This document shows positions 17,248 through 26,355 of a DNA stretch of 64,000 bases, one piece after another. The stretch spans positions 113,695-177,694 of the forward strand of contig JBPBQV010000031.1 of assembly GCA_050955045.1 (NCBI GenBank), read 5' to 3'. This stretch comes from Mucilaginibacter_A sp050955045 (GTDB taxonomy: Bacteria > Bacteroidota > Bacteroidia > Sphingobacteriales > Sphingobacteriaceae). The position numbers and the translations under genes are program-made. The notes beneath the pieces are model-generated. The model did no database searches. It saw only the letters and a list, made by a program, of their open reading frames with translations, and had not been told where the DNA came from. Each line of letters opens with the position of its first letter. Position 1 is the first letter of the stretch.

Positions 17248-18240
17248 ATGCCTTATACAGCAAATTCAACTCGTTACCAAAACATGGAATACCGCCGCTG
17301 CGGAAAAAGCGGCCTCAAATTATCAGCAGTTTCTTTAGGTTTATGGCACAATTTCGGCGATGTAGATGTGCTAGACAACTTCCGTGAAACTTTAAAACTA
17401 GCTTTCGACAGCGGCATTACGCATTTTGATCTGGCCAACAATTACGGTCCGCCACCGGGATCAGCAGAAGAAAATTTCGGTCGGATTTTACATGAAGATT
17501 TTAAATCTTACCGCGATGAACTGATTATTTCCAGTAAAGCCGGTTACGGTATGTGGGAAGGGCCATACGGCGAATGGGGTTCTAAAAAATATCTGATGGC
17601 CAGTTTAGACCAAAGTTTAAAGCGGATGAAACTGGATTATGTAGATATTTTTTATTCGCACCGCCCCGATCCGGATACGCCTTTAGAAGAAACCATGGGC
17701 GCTTTGGATTTAATGGTACGTCAGGGAAAAGCTCTGTATGTAGGCATTTCCAACTACCACCCAGCAGAAGCTGCCGAAGCCATCAAAATTTTGAAAAACT
17801 TAGGTACACCTTGTTTAATCCATCAACCTAAATACTCTATGTTTGAGCGTTGGGTTGAAACGGAAGGTTTACTGGATTTGCTGGAACAGGAAGGCGTTGG
17901 CTGCATTCCTTTTTCGCCGCTGGCGCAAGGAATGTTAACGAATAAATATTTGCACGGCATTCCGGAAGATTCCAGAGCAGCCAGAACAAGCGGTGCCTTG
18001 CAGGAAGACCAATTAACACCGGAAAAACTGGATCAGATTAAAAAATTAAACCAGTTGGCCGAACAACGCGGACAATCTTTAGCACAAATGGCGCTTTCCT
18101 GGATTTTGAAAGATCAACGTGTAACTTCTGTTTTAATTGGCGCAAGTAAACCGGCACAATTAGCAGATTCTTTGAAATGTTTAGATAATACTGTTTTTAC
18201 CGAGGAAGAATTGAAATCTATCAATGAGATTTTAGGATAA
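17248..18240 (+). CDS. yghZ: Aldo/keto reductase, YghZ/L-glyceraldehyde-3-phosphate reductase type
   Basis: The 330-residue protein is an NADPH-dependent aldo/keto reductase. The N-terminal extension TRYQNMEYRRCGKSGLKLS, then SLGLWHNFG, is the pattern of Escherichia coli YghZ (Gpr), which supports the first ATG. The catalytic tetrad is visible: Asp and Tyr in FDLANNYG, Lys in SSKAGYG, and His in YSHRPDP; the NADP-binding part ends with SVLIGASKPAQL. YghZ detoxifies methylglyoxal and reduces L-glyceraldehyde 3-phosphate. Its 3' end is followed by a hairpin made of two inverted copies of the dispersed motif, after which the base composition changes to an AT-rich islet. Confidence 0.9.
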   Translation: MPYTANSTRYQNMEYRRCGKSGLKLSAVSLGLWHNFGDVDVLDNFRETLKLAFDSGITHFDLANNYGPPPGSAEENFGRILHEDFKSYRDELIISSKAGYGMWEGPYGEWGSKKYLMASLDQSLKRMKLDYVDIFYSHRPDPDTPLEETMGALDLMVRQGKALYVGISNYHPAEAAEAIKILKNLGTPCLIHQPKYSMFERWVETEGLLDLLEQEGVGCIPFSPLAQGMLTNKYLHGIPEDSRAARTSGALQEDQLTPEKLDQIKKLNQLAEQRGQSLAQMALSWILKDQRVTSVLIGASKPAQLADSLKCLDNTVFTEEELKSINEILG

Positions 18241-18252
18241 GATTTTTAGGTG

Positions 18253-18293
18253 ATAAAAGAAGCATTGGAAAATTTTGACAATGCTTCTTTTAT
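18253..18293 (+). terminator. Terminator formed by two inverted copies of the dispersed 14-mer
   Basis: ATAAAAGAAGCATTG (18253-18267) and CAATGCTTCTTTTAT (18279-18293) are perfectly complementary over 15 bp with an 11-base loop, directly after the stop of the aldo/keto reductase gene. This is the clearest case where two copies of the interspersed motif make a terminator. Confidence 0.8.
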
Positions 18294-18461
18294 TGATAAA
18301 AAAATAGCTTCATTGCTTTAATTTTATATAATTTAAATACATCGAGATTTGGATTTATTTATTTTTTACGTTCACATAAAACTTATAGGACTTGCGCAAA
18401 TATTTGTGTTATTCGTCAAGCAGGCGATATGGCACCACGTTTAACACGCATAATTGACATC

Positions 18462-19928
18462 ATGAAAAAATTCGACTTAAACATTGAAAAAATTCTTGAG
18501 AATTGGGACACAAAACATGCTGTTAGAGAAATAATTGCAAACGCTTTAGACGAACAAAAACTTACTGATTCCAATGATATTAAAATCATTAAAGAAACTA
18601 ACTCAAATTCATGGATAATTAAAGACTTTGGACGAGGATTGAAATACGAACATTTTACACAAAATGAAAATGAGGAAAAACTTTCGGCTACTGGTGTAAT
18701 TGGAAAATTTGGAATTGGGTTAAAAGATGCTTTAGCAACTTTTGAAAGAAAAGGAATTGCTGTAAATATATTGTCAAAGCATGGAGACATCACATTAGGT
18801 AAATCGCAAAAAAGCGGTTTTGATGATTTAGTTACGCTACACGCTTATATATCAGAACCTTCAAATCAATATATAAATGGTACAGAATTTCATTTGACAA
18901 ACATTACAGATTTTGATATTGAAGAGGGCAAAAAGCTTTTTTTAAAGTTCAATAACGAATCTATTATTGAAAACACTAAATATGGAAGCGTTTTAAAAAA
19001 AGCTGGTACACAAGGTAAAATTTACATTAATGGTGTTTTGGTTGCTACAGAAGAAAATTTTCTATTTAGTTACAATATCACGTTGCTAAATGCAAGCATA
19101 AAAAAAGCAATAAACAGAGAAAGAACTAATGTTGGCAGAACCGCATATGCAAACACTGTAAAATCAATATTATTAGATTGTCAAAGTGAAGAAATTGGCA
19201 GTTCTCTAAGTTCAGACTTAAGCTAATACAGCTATGGTAATAGTCATGATGAATTGAAATGGATAGACGTTCAAGAACATGCTGCAAAAATTTTAAACAA
19301 ATATAAAAGGGTAGTTTTTGTAACTGCAGAAGAAATTGAACATGGAACAGATTTAGTAAATGAAGCACGGCAAGGTGGCGCAGAAATAGTAGTTATTCCA
19401 AGCAATCTTCGAGATAAAATTGCTGAACAAAACGAAAACGAACAAGGCGAAAATAAAGTAAACATTTTTACAGAATTTGTACAAGAAAGAACTCAAAATT
19501 TTGAGTTCAAGATTTTAAGTGAAAATGAATTGACAGATTCTGAAAAGGAAGTTTTCTTCAAAAAAGATAAAATATTTCAAATCATTGGTGGTAAGCCAAA
19601 TAAGATTAAATCTGTTATTGTTTCTGAAACTATGCAAAAAGATAATATGACTTTTTCACAAGCAGCAGCAGTTTGGGAACCTGCTACTCAAAGAATAATA
19701 ATTTGGAGACCTAAATTAAAAAACGAGCAAGAATTTGTAGGTATTTTATTACATGAAATTTCTCATGCAATTAGTGGTGCGACTGATGCAACAAGAGATT
19801 TTGAAAATGAGTTAACTAGATTGTTGGGTATCTTTGGTAAGAATGTAATTGATTTAGAGAATGTAGAAAAGCACGAGCCTAAAACATTTGGTTCAAGATT
19901 GTTGCAATTTATGAAAATAACAAAATGA
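18462..19928 (+). pseudogene. GHKL ATPase plus HExxH metallopeptidase-like protein, broken by an in-frame stop
   Basis: Two adjacent ORFs lie in the same frame, separated only by TAA at 19224-19226, and read as one protein of about 488 residues. The first part has the GHKL (Hsp90/histidine kinase/MutL) ATP-binding site: N box REIIANALDE, DFGRG, and GKFGIGLKDA. The second part carries an HExxH zinc motif LLHEISHAISG followed by an Asp/Glu-rich helix, as in ImmA/IrrE-like peptidases. Sequence continues smoothly across the stop (SSDLS, stop, YSYGNSHDELKWIDVQ), so a nonsense mutation in a formerly intact gene is the best reading; readthrough or a sequencing error is possible. The gene is AT-rich compared with its neighbours. 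A longer start at 18429 would add residues with no family look; I prefer ATG 18462. Confidence 0.7.
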
Positions 19929-20007
19929 ATAATATTTTTAGTATTCAACTTTTGCTTAGAGTTGACATTTTCATATTGAGCATTTCATCCTACTATACAC
20001 AATTACT

Positions 20008-20391
20008 ATGAATAAGGAAAAATTTTTTCAGTTAGCATCAGAGATTTCAACTACATATAGGAACTTAAATCTTTACAAAAGTGTTCCACTTGTGGATCAT
20101 GTAAATATAGATACAGTTTCAAAAGGAGCTTTAGAAATCATAATTGAAACAAATAAAACTGCTTTTAAAAATGTAGTTATCAAAATAGAAAATGAGTTAA
20201 AAAAAGTTTTACCTAATTTAAATGATATAAATGTTGCTGAAAATAATGTAATTGCAATATTAAGTGAAGCTGCTAACCACAACTTAAATTTACAAACTGA
20301 ACAACAAGAGGTTTTTTTAAAGCTACAAGAAGAATTGATAGACATAACTACAACATTAAACAAGGCAATAACGTCGCGAGTAAGATTATAA
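20008..20391 (+). CDS. Hypothetical protein in the AT-rich islet
   Basis: A 127-residue ORF that I do not recognise. The second half (about residues 45-120) is predicted to be mostly helical with a coiled-coil feel (VVIKIENELKKVLPNLNDINVAE... and TEQQEVFLKLQEELIDITTTLNKA). It has no signal peptide or membrane segment. It follows the broken ATPase/peptidase gene by 79 bases on the same strand and shares its AT-rich composition, so the two were probably acquired together. A short palindrome 30 bases downstream marks the end of the islet. Confidence 0.55.
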   Translation: MNKEKFFQLASEISTTYRNLNLYKSVPLVDHVNIDTVSKGALEIIIETNKTAFKNVVIKIENELKKVLPNLNDINVAENNVIAILSEAANHNLNLQTEQQEVFLKLQEELIDITTTLNKAITSRVRL

Positions 20392-20420
20392 ATGTCACAA
20401 AAGGAATTTTTCATACTGGT

Positions 20421-20437
20421 CGCGATTTGCAATCGCG
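20421..20437 (+). terminator. Short GC-rich hairpin at the right edge of the islet
   Basis: CGCGATT (20421-20427) and AATCGCG (20431-20437) form a stem with loop TGC; the surrounding bases GGT and GGTCTTT follow. It lies 30 bases after the hypothetical gene ending at 20391 and may be its terminator or a remnant of the insertion boundary. A T-poor tail makes the terminator role uncertain. Confidence 0.45.
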
Positions 20438-20552
20438 GTCTTTAAGCTTTGGATTTCTTATCACAAAAGCAAATCTATTTTTATTCCAAACTTTATAGTA
20501 CAAAAAAAGCCCCTTGTTTCCAAAGAGCTTTCTGATATACAATCTTAAAAAC

Positions 20553-22685
20553 TTATTTTGCTTCTTCCGGTTTTGGCGGACGCGGCATCAAAGCTTTTCT
20601 TGATAATTTCAACTTACCTTGTTTATCAACTTCCAGTAATTTAACTTTTATGATTTCGCCAACCTCAAAAATACCATCCATCGTTTCGTAACGTTTCCAG
20701 TCAATTTCAGAAATGTGCAGTAAACCGTCTTTTCCCGGCATAATTTCCACGAAAGCACCAAAAGGCATAATCGTTTTCACTTTACCTTCGTAAGTTTCAC
20801 CAACTTCCGGCTTGGCTACAATATTGCGGATTCGGGTAACGGCAGCATCAATGGCAGTTTTGTTATCAGCAAAAATTTCGATAATACCTTTGTTATCAAC
20901 TTCTTCAATCGCAATGGTTGCACCGGTTTCGCGTTGCATTTCCTGAATGATTTTTCCACCAGGTCCGATAATCGCGCCGATAAATTCTTTGTCAATCGTC
21001 ATGCTTACGATACGTGGCGCATGTGGTTTGTAATCTTCACGCGGAGCAGCAATCGTTTTCTTCATCTCGTTTAAGATGTGTAAACGACCTTCTTTAGCCT
21101 GATCCAATGCTTTAATCAACACTTCGTTGGATAAACCATTGATTTTCAAATCCATTTGGCAAGCTACAATACCTTTTTCGGTACCGGTAACTTTAAAATC
21201 CATATCACCTAAATGATCTTCATCACCCAAAATATCAGAAAGAATAGCATATTTTCCGGTTGCTTCATTCGTAATTAAACCCATTGCAATTCCGGAAACC
21301 GGAGCAGTTAATTTAATACCGGCATCCATCAAAGCCAAAGCACCCGCACAAACTGTTGCCATGGAAGATGAACCGTTAGATTCCAAAATATCAGAAACGA
21401 TACGGATGGTATAAGGATTTTGCTCTAAACCAGGCAATACTTTTTTCAAAGAACGCATAGCTAAGTTACCATGACCAATTTCGCGACGACCAGCACCACG
21501 ATTAGGACGAACTTCTCCAGTTGAAAATCCAGGAAAATTGTAATGTAACAAGAACTTGCTGTAACCATTGATGAACGCGCCATCAATCATTTGTTCGTCG
21601 GTTTTAGAACCTAAAGTAACAGAAGTTAATGATTGTGTTTCGCCACGGGTAAATACAGCAGAACCGTGAGCAGCAGGCAAATAACCAACTTCGCTCCAGA
21701 TCGGGCGAATTTCAGTTGTTTGACGGCCATCCAAACGTTTGCCTTCATCTAAAACCAGGTTGCGAACAGCATCATACTGCACATCATGGAAATATTTTTT
21801 AGCCAAATGAATCTGTATTGCATCAGCATTTTCACCTAAAGAAGCGATAAATTCATCACGGATGAGTTTGAAATTTGCGCTACGGTCATCTTTACCTAAT
21901 GCTGCAGCTGCAACAGCGTAAGCTTTATCATAAGTTGCTGCGAAAACTACTTCTCTTAATTCTAAATTGCTATGCTCGTGGTTGTAAACGCGTTTATCAG
22001 TTTTACCAACTTCTTCGCCTAACTCAACTTGTACGGCAACTTGTTTTTTAATCGCTTCGTGTGCAAAAGCAATCGCTTCAACCATTTCGGCTTCTGCAAT
22101 TTCGTCTGCTTCACCTTCCACCATTACAATATCAGTAGCAGAACCGGCAACCATAAATTCTAAAGTTGCTTTTTCCAGTTCGGTACGACCCGGATTGATT
22201 ACCAACTGACCGTTGATTTTTGCTACTCGGACTTCGGAAATCGGTCCGTTAAAAGGAATATCAGAAACGGAAATAGCAGCCGAAGCAGCTAAACCCGCCA
22301 GACAATCCGGCATAATGTTTTTATCAGCAGAAATTAGTGAAATCATCACTTGGGTATCTGCATGATAATCTGAAGGAAATAACGGACGAAGCGCGCGATC
22401 TACTAAACGGGAAATCAATACTTCGTAATCTGATAAACGTGCTTCGCGACGTAAAAATCCACCTGGAATACGCCCGGCAGCTGCATATTTTTCCTGATAA
22501 TCAACCGAAAGCGGTAAAAAATCTACGCCCTCTTTTGCATCTTTAGAAGATACCACTGTTGCAAGCAACATGGTATCTCCCATTTTTACTACGACAGAAC
22601 CATCAGCCTGTTTGGCTAATTTACCGGTTTCGATCTCCACGATGCGACCATCGCCCAGATCAATTGTTTTTTTAATTACATTCAT
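20553..22685 (-). CDS. pnp: Polyribonucleotide nucleotidyltransferase (PNPase)
   Basis: The 710-residue protein shows the full PNPase layout: two RNase PH-like domains (about 10-225 and 310-540, with the FLRREARLSDYEVLISRLVDRALRP-type region in the first and GRREIGHGNLA, SDILESNGSSSMA in the second), a KH domain containing IGPGGKIIQEMQRETGA, and a C-terminal S1 domain (GKVKTIMPFGAFVEIMPGKDGLLHIS). It degrades RNA phosphorolytically from the 3' end and belongs to RNA turnover complexes. It lies downstream of rpsO on the same strand, the classical gene order, with a hairpin in the 123-base gap. Confidence 0.97.
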   Translation of the reverse strand: MNVIKKTIDLGDGRIVEIETGKLAKQADGSVVVKMGDTMLLATVVSSKDAKEGVDFLPLSVDYQEKYAAAGRIPGGFLRREARLSDYEVLISRLVDRALRPLFPSDYHADTQVMISLISADKNIMPDCLAGLAASAAISVSDIPFNGPISEVRVAKINGQLVINPGRTELEKATLEFMVAGSATDIVMVEGEADEIAEAEMVEAIAFAHEAIKKQVAVQVELGEEVGKTDKRVYNHEHSNLELREVVFAATYDKAYAVAAAALGKDDRSANFKLIRDEFIASLGENADAIQIHLAKKYFHDVQYDAVRNLVLDEGKRLDGRQTTEIRPIWSEVGYLPAAHGSAVFTRGETQSLTSVTLGSKTDEQMIDGAFINGYSKFLLHYNFPGFSTGEVRPNRGAGRREIGHGNLAMRSLKKVLPGLEQNPYTIRIVSDILESNGSSSMATVCAGALALMDAGIKLTAPVSGIAMGLITNEATGKYAILSDILGDEDHLGDMDFKVTGTEKGIVACQMDLKINGLSNEVLIKALDQAKEGRLHILNEMKKTIAAPREDYKPHAPRIVSMTIDKEFIGAIIGPGGKIIQEMQRETGATIAIEEVDNKGIIEIFADNKTAIDAAVTRIRNIVAKPEVGETYEGKVKTIMPFGAFVEIMPGKDGLLHISEIDWKRYETMDGIFEVGEIIKVKLLEVDKQGKLKLSRKALMPRPPKPEEAK

Positions 22686-22757
22686 TTTGTTGTTGTATCG
22701 GCATGTTTTTCATCTTTGAACACACCTGTTTTTATAGAAATTTTATTTTTTGAAAGT

Positions 22758-22790
22758 AAAAAAGCCACCTCTAAAATGAGATGGCTTTTT
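22758..22790 (-). terminator. Hairpin between rpsO and pnp
   Basis: AAAAAGCCACCTC (22758-22770) pairs with GAGATGGCTTTTT (22778-22790) with one G-T type mismatch and an AAAATGA-like loop. With T runs on both sides it can terminate most rpsO transcripts before pnp, or serve as an RNA processing site as in enterobacterial rpsO-pnp; the latter is by analogy only. Confidence 0.75.
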
Positions 22791-22808
22791 AGCGGAAATT
22801 ACTCCGGG

Positions 22809-23087
22809 TTATTTTATAATATCCCTTAGTTCCAATGCTTTAATAATCGCACGGTAACGGTTAATATCCTTTTTAAACAAATAGCCTAACAAAGCCCGAC
22901 GTTTACCAACCAGTTTCTGTAAAGCTAACTGTGTAGAAAAATCTTTTTTGTTTTTTTTCAAATGCCCGGTTAAATGAGCAATACGAGTAGTAAACAATGC
23001 TACCTGACCTTCGGCAGAACCTGTATCGGTTGCACTTTCTCCGTGTTTTGCAAAAATCTCCGCTTTTGCTTCTTTACTTAAATACAT
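22809..23087 (-). CDS. rpsO: 30S ribosomal protein S15
   Basis: The 92-residue protein matches S15: the conserved TGSAEGQVALFTTRIAHLTGHLKKNKKDFST core binding 16S rRNA and the RRALLGYLFKKDINRYRAII C-terminal helix. It binds the central domain of 16S rRNA early in 30S assembly. It starts at ATG 23087 and precedes pnp on the minus strand. The 266-base upstream gap contains repeats and motif copies rather than an obvious regulatory leader. Confidence 0.97.
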   Translation of the reverse strand: MYLSKEAKAEIFAKHGESATDTGSAEGQVALFTTRIAHLTGHLKKNKKDFSTQLALQKLVGKRRALLGYLFKKDINRYRAIIKALELRDIIK

Positions 23088-23209
23088 TACCTGAATAATA
23101 TTAAAGCGTAAATAATTTGTGTGAATTGTGGTGCGAAGATAAGCGGAAATTTCGAAGGAAACAAGGCTTTACAAATGCTTCTTTTATCAGTATTATTTTA
23201 AGTACGATG

Positions 23210-23345
23210 TCGTGATTAACAGAGGAAATCTTCATTAAACAAAATAGGGACGATTCTGGAATCGCCCCTATCCTAATAAATGTTTTTCAATTTGAAGAAG
23301 ATTTTTCCCGTTGGTCGAGATGATAGAAAAAAGCTTCTTTTATCA
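23210..23345. repeat. Diverged dispersed repeat with a central hairpin
   Basis: GAGGAAATCTTCATT (about 23222-23236) and GAAGATTTTTCCCGTTGG (23295-23312) are diverged halves of the GTCATTTCGACC repeat family; between them ATAGGG-CGATTC and GAATCGCCCCTAT form a further stem (about 23245-23270). Two 14-mer copies flank it (23174-23187 and 23332-23345). It fills most of the gap between rpsO and the S41 peptidase gene. Confidence 0.6.
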
Positions 23346-23353
23346 ACCTAAAA

Positions 23354-24874
23354 TTACTTTTCTATAAATTTTTTACTAATCATAATTTTTACATCTTTTT
23401 TAGAAAAATCATGAGAAATTTGATTAACCTGCTCTTCAGATAGCTGTCCGCTTTTACTGGTGCTCAAAGTAGTTAATCCAGTCGCAATTGCATAAGTACC
23501 TTTGGTGGTATAACTAATGGCGCGAGCCAGCATTGCTTCGTTTACATCACCAAAATCATGGGTAACATCATCACTGGCATCTACGCCCGGATACGTGGCC
23601 GAACCTGGCGTCATTCCGGCATAATAGCCGCCTGCACTAGCAGAATTTTTAGTTTCAAATTCTGGCGTATACAACTCGTAAGCACCAATCGGGATAGCAA
23701 AAAACCCAACTGGCTTGCCATAAGTAGTTTTGCCGATCAGTTGTACATTCATTTCCGGTATTAAATTGTTGATCGTCAATTCACTTGCAGAAGCTGTATT
23801 GCCGGATACAATAAAAAATACACGACTGATATTTAAACTACCTGCTTTTGCAAATTTTACCTGATTGTTTGCCGGTTTAAAATCACCTGCATTAATTCGA
23901 TATATTTTAGAAAGTAAAGGATATTTATCATTCTGCAATTTATCATTGTAATAAGATGTGTACATTACAGTATTGGTTTTGGCAGCGGGTACAATCAGGT
24001 TAGATAGATATTCTGCAGTTGCAACAGAACCACCACCATTGTAGCGTAAATCAACTACCAAATCTGTAATACCACCGGCTGTAAAACTAGTAAAGGCGGC
24101 ATCTAAATAAGCTTTGGCATTATCTGGTGTTGTAAAACTATTAAATACGATATAACCTAATTTCTTGCTGTTGCCCAAATCAAGTAATTTATATTTCAAT
24201 ACTGGGTTTACAGTATAATTTGCGGTGTTTAAAGTAACATCAAATGTGGTATTGTCTGGTTTTTGCAAAGTCATGCTGATGGTGGTAGAACTAAACAAAG
24301 CACTATTTACAGCCTTATAATTCGATCCAGTACTACCATCATAACTGATAGCAGTGCTGTTATTAATTTTAATAATCTGGTAACCTCTAACCAAACCTGC
24401 TTTATCTGCAGGAGAACCGGGATAAACATATCTTATCCTTAAGTCTGCAATGGTATTATAAATCGGACTAAAGCCATAATCGCCATTGGTTCCGCCTAAA
24501 GATGTAGCGGTTTGGCCCTGATCTATAAAAGAGTATTTAGCTTCGCCCGGATATGCAGCTTCATATTCATAAGGTTTTCCGGTCGTTGGATTAATGCCGT
24601 ATTGCGAAAGCGCATCAACTTCTTTTTGCAAACCTTCAATTTCTGTTGTGCCGGTAAAAGTACGTGGCTTAAAAGTTGCATAATCAGGCAATGAATTATA
24701 CCACAAATTATCTTCCTGTGTGTACAGGTAAATAGAATCTTTTACACGATCTAATGCTGTACCCAATGATGCAGGAGCTGTAAAGGGAATTGGCGACTTA
24801 TCTTTTTTACAGGAAGTAAAAAAAGCATTTACCAGCAAACCTATAGATAAGTAAACAAAGTATTTCTTTATCAT
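23354..24874 (-). CDS. S41 family peptidase, lipoprotein (C-terminal processing protease-like)
   Basis: A 506-residue exported protein beginning with a lipoprotein signal peptide ending in FFTSC, so Cys21 or nearby is the lipidation site. A PDZ-like domain follows (IRYVYPGSPADKAGLVRGYQI, about 145-175), then the S41 peptidase domain with VVDLRYNGGGSVATAEYL and the nucleophile in VSGNTASASE, where Ser of ASASE is the expected catalytic residue. Such tail-specific proteases trim or degrade periplasmic proteins. I start at ATG 24874; an upstream TTG at 24880 adds two residues. Single gene on the minus strand. Confidence 0.9.
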   Translation of the reverse strand: MIKKYFVYLSIGLLVNAFFTSCKKDKSPIPFTAPASLGTALDRVKDSIYLYTQEDNLWYNSLPDYATFKPRTFTGTTEIEGLQKEVDALSQYGINPTTGKPYEYEAAYPGEAKYSFIDQGQTATSLGGTNGDYGFSPIYNTIADLRIRYVYPGSPADKAGLVRGYQIIKINNSTAISYDGSTGSNYKAVNSALFSSTTISMTLQKPDNTTFDVTLNTANYTVNPVLKYKLLDLGNSKKLGYIVFNSFTTPDNAKAYLDAAFTSFTAGGITDLVVDLRYNGGGSVATAEYLSNLIVPAAKTNTVMYTSYYNDKLQNDKYPLLSKIYRINAGDFKPANNQVKFAKAGSLNISRVFFIVSGNTASASELTINNLIPEMNVQLIGKTTYGKPVGFFAIPIGAYELYTPEFETKNSASAGGYYAGMTPGSATYPGVDASDDVTHDFGDVNEAMLARAISYTTKGTYAIATGLTTLSTSKSGQLSEEQVNQISHDFSKKDVKIMISKKFIEK

Positions 24875-24958
24875 AACCAAATTATTTTAAATAAAAAATG
24901 AAAGATAGTAAAAACCAAACACTTGTGAAACGGGGATGAAGGAAATTAATTTCGTTTG

Positions 24959-25576
24959 CTACGAAATAAAATCGTAAAGGTTAGCATAATCTACTCCAGC
25001 TGCCTGCGCGCAAAGTTCGTCTGCAGTGCTGTTGCCAATCATCATTAAATCGCGTCGTTGCAAATGATGTTCTGTCAAAATATGATGTAGCGCATCTGGT
25101 TCTGGCTTTGGTTTAATTTCATCTGCAAAATAACAAACCAGGTAATTTTCCAACCCGTTCCATTCTACCTGTTTTATCTTGTTCAGCTGTTGTTCCGGGT
25201 TTCCGTTGGTGAGGATGAAAATCTGTTTACGATCAACCACAATTTGTTGCAGCAAATTCAGCATTTGCTGGTAAAGCAATAATTTTAAAGGTAAACGTGC
25301 TGTTTTAAACAAACGGTCAAAATTTTCCTGATAGTTGGGTTCCAGCGAAAACTTCTTTTTTACAGTCTCAAAAACAGCATTTTCTCCATGCTCGTTGTAC
25401 GCATCAATCATACTGGTAATCATGGCTTTACTGTTCCATTGTTCGGTATGCTCCACAAAAGCAGCAAATAGATAATACACCTGAAACAAATAATCCTGCG
25501 CCGGAAAAAGCACGTTATCCAGTTCAAAAACGAAAGCTTTTTTATGGAGGTCGAGGTCTGCGTACCGAAATATCAT
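24959..25576 (-). CDS. HAD-superfamily protein with altered nucleophile motif
   Basis: A 205-residue HAD-like protein. Motif II is FILTNGNP, the motif III lysine lies in EIKPKPEPDA, and motif IV is MIGNSTADELCAQAAG. In motif I the usual D-x-D is replaced by FVFELDNVLF, so the position of the phosphorylated Asp is Glu. This change normally kills or strongly reduces phosphatase activity, so the protein may be a binding or regulatory homologue. It overlaps the upstream gene by ATGA and is the last of a three-gene operon starting with the LolD-like ATPase. Function unknown. Confidence 0.7.
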   Translation of the reverse strand: MIFRYADLDLHKKAFVFELDNVLFPAQDYLFQVYYLFAAFVEHTEQWNSKAMITSMIDAYNEHGENAVFETVKKKFSLEPNYQENFDRLFKTARLPLKLLLYQQMLNLLQQIVVDRKQIFILTNGNPEQQLNKIKQVEWNGLENYLVCYFADEIKPKPEPDALHHILTEHHLQRRDLMMIGNSTADELCAQAAGVDYANLYDFIS

Positions 25577-26355
25577 ATCACCACAAACGGTTTCAGGCCA
25601 AAAAGTTGATGCTGCTGCAAAATTATTTCAAACAAACCGTTCAGTTGCAGTTGCAAACCAATTTGTTGCAGGTTTTCGTTTGCTTGTATTTCTCCAGCAT
25701 TCCAAATCGATTCCAATTTTCCACTGCTAAAAGAAGCATACAGTATTTTTTGGGTTGAAGCCTGATACGGACGCAGCAACAGCAATTCATCCGCAGCAAA
25801 CAATTTGGCCGCTTTAATAAACGAAATTACTGGTTTTCCGGGGATTGATTTTGCCGGATGCTGATCATCAATTAGCCAAACCAAATCCGGATTTTGCATA
25901 GAAACAACAGCAACATTTTCCGTTGGATACCCCAATTGCAAACAAGCTTTGGAAAACTCGCTGAAAGAAGAAGTAACCTGGAACGATACTGTTTTTATGC
26001 CACCAAAATTCAATTTTTCAAAAAGTGCTGCCGGATTAAACAATAATTTCCGCGTAATTAAATCTGGTAAAAAAAGGTTTATACTAAACTCGGAAAATAA
26101 TTCTGTTGCTTCGGCCAGTAATTCCTGTTCTGCAAAACTCATGGCAAAAACAGCATCGATTTGTTTATCCAGACAAATATTTAACAACTCGTGGATATAA
26201 TCTCCCTGCGAAACTTTCGGCAACAGCAATTGCTGCAATGCCGAAATTTGTGCGATAAAAGAAGCATCACCGTAAATAAACTCGAAACCGGACAACCATT
26301 TCTCCAGAAAATAAACGCCTGGATTTTGTCCGCAAGTAACTAACGCTTTCGTCAT
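25573..26355 (-). CDS. Unrecognised protein resembling the N-terminal part of ATP-grasp/CarB-like proteins
   Basis: A 260-residue protein. Its start, TKALVTCGQNPGVYFLEKWL, and the IDAVFAMSFAEQELLAEATELF stretch resemble the pre-ATP-grasp Rossmann-like part of carbamoyl-phosphate synthase-type ligases, followed by a region similar to the start of an ATP-grasp fold (LITRKLLFNPAALFEKL). The later metal-binding signatures of an active ATP-grasp enzyme are not visible, so this may be a degenerate member. It overlaps the gene before and after it by ATGA, giving strict translational coupling with lolD and the HAD-like gene; a common job with the HAD protein is likely. Confidence in family is low. 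Confidence 0.5.
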   Translation of the reverse strand: MTKALVTCGQNPGVYFLEKWLSGFEFIYGDASFIAQISALQQLLLPKVSQGDYIHELLNICLDKQIDAVFAMSFAEQELLAEATELFSEFSINLFLPDLITRKLLFNPAALFEKLNFGGIKTVSFQVTSSFSEFSKACLQLGYPTENVAVVSMQNPDLVWLIDDQHPAKSIPGKPVISFIKAAKLFAADELLLLRPYQASTQKILYASFSSGKLESIWNAGEIQANENLQQIGLQLQLNGLFEIILQQHQLFGLKPFVVI

